The notes beneath the pieces are model-generated. The model saw nothing but the letters and a program-made list of their open reading frames with translations, searched no databases and was not told where the DNA came from. The position numbers and the translations under genes are program-made. This document shows, piece by piece, positions 6,517 to 8,329 of a stretch of DNA of 8,329 nucleotides (positions within the stretch are counted from its first letter, which is position 1; each line of letters opens with the position of its first letter). Origin of the DNA: an uncultured Porphyromonadaceae bacterium (lineage in GTDB: Bacteria; Bacteroidota; Bacteroidia; Bacteroidales; Muribaculaceae); assembly GCA_947178685.1 (NCBI GenBank), contig CAMWZE010000053.1:1-8329 (forward strand). Reading direction: 5' to 3'.

Positions 6517-8304
6517 ATGAAAAATATAAGAAATTTCTGTATAATAGCTCACATCGACCATGGCAAGTCTACGCTTGCCGACCGTCTGCTTGAGCGCACG
6601 AATACCGTTACCGGGAAGGATATGGAGGCCCAGGTGCTCGATGATATGGATCTTGAGCGCGAAAGGGGCATCACCATCAAGAGCCATGCCATTCAGATGG
6701 ACTATGAGCTCAATGGTGAGAAGTATGTGCTCAATCTTATTGACACTCCGGGGCATGTGGACTTCTCGTATGAGGTATCTCGCTCGATTGCTGCCTGCGA
6801 GGGAGCCCTCCTTATTGTTGATGCCTCACAGGGCATACAGGCACAGACCATCTCGAATCTGTATATGGCCATCGACAATGATCTGGAGATTATCCCGGTG
6901 ATAAATAAATGTGATCTCGACAGTGCCAAGCCTGATGAGGTGGAGGATCAGATTGTAGATCTGCTCGGTTGCGACCGCGAAGACATTATACGAGCCAGTG
7001 GTAAGACCGGCATGGGTATTGATGAGGTGCTGAAAGCTATTGTAGAGCGTATCCCGGCTCCTGAAGGCGATCCGGAGGCTCCGTTGCAGGCACTTATCTT
7101 CGACTCCGTGTTTAATCCGTTCCGTGGAATCATTGCATATTTCAAGATTGTGAACGGCACGATCAAGAAAGATGATTTCGTGAAGTTTGTGTCAACCGGC
7201 AAGGAGTATCATGCCGATGAGGTTGGCGTGCTCAAGCTTGATATGGCTCCGCGAAAAGAACTTTCGGCCGGAAATGTCGGCTATATCATATCGGGCATCA
7301 AGACTTCGAAAGAGGTAAAGGTGGGCGACACAATCACCCATGTCAACCGGCCATGCGAAAAGGCGATTGCCGGATTTGAGGAGGTTAAGCCCATGGTGTT
7401 TGCCGGTGTCTATCCTATAGAGACCGAAGATTTCGAGAATCTGCGCGCCTCTTTAGAGAAACTTCAGCTCAACGATGCCTCCCTTACGTTCCAGCCGGAG
7501 TCGTCGGCTGCCCTCGGATTCGGTTTCCGCTGCGGATTCCTCGGATTGCTCCATATGGAGATTATTCAGGAACGCCTCGGCCGTGAATTCGATATGGATG
7601 TGATCACAACGGTGCCCAACGTGTCATATAAGGTATACGACAAGAAGGGGAACGTCACGGAGGTACACAATCCCTCGGGCCTGCCGGAGGCTACGCTCAT
7701 CGATCATATAGAGGAGCCGTATATCCGCGCCACCATCATCACACAGGCTGACTATATCGGTCCGATCATGACGCTATGTCTTGGAAAACGTGGTGAATTG
7801 GTGAAGCAGGAGTATATCTCGGGCAACCGTATGGAGATAACGTTCGACATGCCGCTTGGAGAAATCGTGATAGATTTCTACGATAAATTGAAATCAATCT
7901 CCAAGGGATATGCTTCGTTTGACTATCATCTGCATGATTTCAGAGAGTCGAAATTAGTGAAGCTCGACATTCTTCTCAATGGCGAGAGTGTGGATGCACT
8001 CTCCACTCTTACGCATGCCGATAATGCCGTGAAATTCGGACGCCGTATGTGTGAGAAGCTGAAGGAACTTATTCCACGTCAGCAGTTTGACATCGCGATT
8101 CAGGCTGCCATTGGTGCGAAAATCATTGCGCGTGAAACCATCAAGGCGGTACGCAAGGATGTGACTGCCAAGTGCTACGGTGGCGATATCTCGCGTAAAC
8201 GTAAGCTCCTGGAGAAGCAGAAAGCCGGCAAGAAGAGAATGAAGCAGATAGGTTCCGTAGAGGTGCCTCAGAAAGCATTTTTGGCGGTGCTTAAACTTGA
8301 TTAA
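6517..8304 (+). CDS. lepA: Elongation factor 4 (LepA), ribosome-associated translational GTPase
   Basis: 595 residues, complete, against about 599 in E. coli. The GTPase domain (about 1-185) shows G1 AHIDHGKST (11-19), the switch-one element RERGITIK (48-55), G3 DTPGH (76-80) with the catalytic-type His80, G4 NKCD (130-133) and G5 SGKTG (161-165, usually SAKTG). Beta-barrel domain II and the EF-G-like domains III and V follow. The LepA-specific C-terminal domain fills about the last 110 residues and ends with the conserved basic stretch [25 protein letters not shown], given here by its key parts [13 protein letters not shown] and QIGSVEVPQ. The protein acts on 70S ribosomes and is linked to translation under ionic stress and to initiation or assembly; its exact role is debated. 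The start is fixed by the family N-terminus [17 protein letters not shown]. It has its own promoter, divergent from the PadR/PspC operon. No oddities were seen. Confidence 0.98.
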   Translation: MKNIRNFCIIAHIDHGKSTLADRLLERTNTVTGKDMEAQVLDDMDLERERGITIKSHAIQMDYELNGEKYVLNLIDTPGHVDFSYEVSRSIAACEGALLIVDASQGIQAQTISNLYMAIDNDLEIIPVINKCDLDSAKPDEVEDQIVDLLGCDREDIIRASGKTGMGIDEVLKAIVERIPAPEGDPEAPLQALIFDSVFNPFRGIIAYFKIVNGTIKKDDFVKFVSTGKEYHADEVGVLKLDMAPRKELSAGNVGYIISGIKTSKEVKVGDTITHVNRPCEKAIAGFEEVKPMVFAGVYPIETEDFENLRASLEKLQLNDASLTFQPESSAALGFGFRCGFLGLLHMEIIQERLGREFDMDVITTVPNVSYKVYDKKGNVTEVHNPSGLPEATLIDHIEEPYIRATIITQADYIGPIMTLCLGKRGELVKQEYISGNRMEITFDMPLGEIVIDFYDKLKSISKGYASFDYHLHDFRESKLVKLDILLNGESVDALSTLTHADNAVKFGRRMCEKLKELIPRQQFDIAIQAAIGAKIIARETIKAVRKDVTAKCYGGDISRKRKLLEKQKAGKKRMKQIGSVEVPQKAFLAVLKLD

Positions 8305-8329
8305 GATAATAATTGTTAATATATTGATT

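Noticed and set aside
6382..6756. 124-codon minus-strand ORF across the lepA promoter and start
   Set aside because: It is antisense to lepA for most of its length and spans the lepA -7 box; the translation has no recognisable domain and the overlapped gene is certain.

Overview
The window looks like a chromosomal segment from the order Bacteroidales. The evidence is two outer-membrane receptors of the PF14905-like beta-barrel type, a PspC protein with the Bacteroidetes-style N-terminal extension, promoter boxes matching the Bacteroidetes TAnnTTTG -7 consensus, A/T-rich gene starts without clear Shine-Dalgarno sequences, and a Bacteroidales-like LepA. A gut lineage such as Muribaculaceae would fit, but the family cannot be fixed from this sequence alone.

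Layout. (1) Bases 1-1120, minus strand: N-terminal half of a TonB-dependent-type outer-membrane beta-barrel protein that runs off the left edge. (2) Bases 1121-1565 hold no intact gene. They contain a weak -7 box and a pair of direct repeats upstream of the first receptor, a decayed N-terminal piece of an IS1595-type transposase on the minus strand, and a broken short reading frame on the plus strand that overlaps the next gene. (3) Bases 1566-1832, plus strand: small XRE/HigA-like helix-turn-helix protein. (4) Bases 1851-1906: strong bidirectional hairpin terminator between two converging transcription units. (5) Bases 6253 down to 1951, minus strand: a compact three-gene unit of outer-membrane receptor, PadR regulator and PspC membrane protein with a coiled-coil tail. 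(6) Bases 6254-6516: divergent promoter region. The operon-side promoter carries a palindrome over its -33 element. (7) Bases 6517-8304, plus strand: complete lepA.

How they may work together. The PadR protein is encoded between the receptor and the PspC protein, and a good inverted repeat lies in the operon promoter. The simplest reading is an autoregulated envelope operon in which PadR represses all three genes until a signal arrives. lepA is a housekeeping neighbour read from its own promoter. Bases 1 to about 1900 are visibly more A/T-rich in the lines sampled than lepA, and contain a transposase relic and an antitoxin-like orphan, so that end looks like an accessory region. No complete mobile element, CRISPR array, tRNA or rRNA gene was seen.
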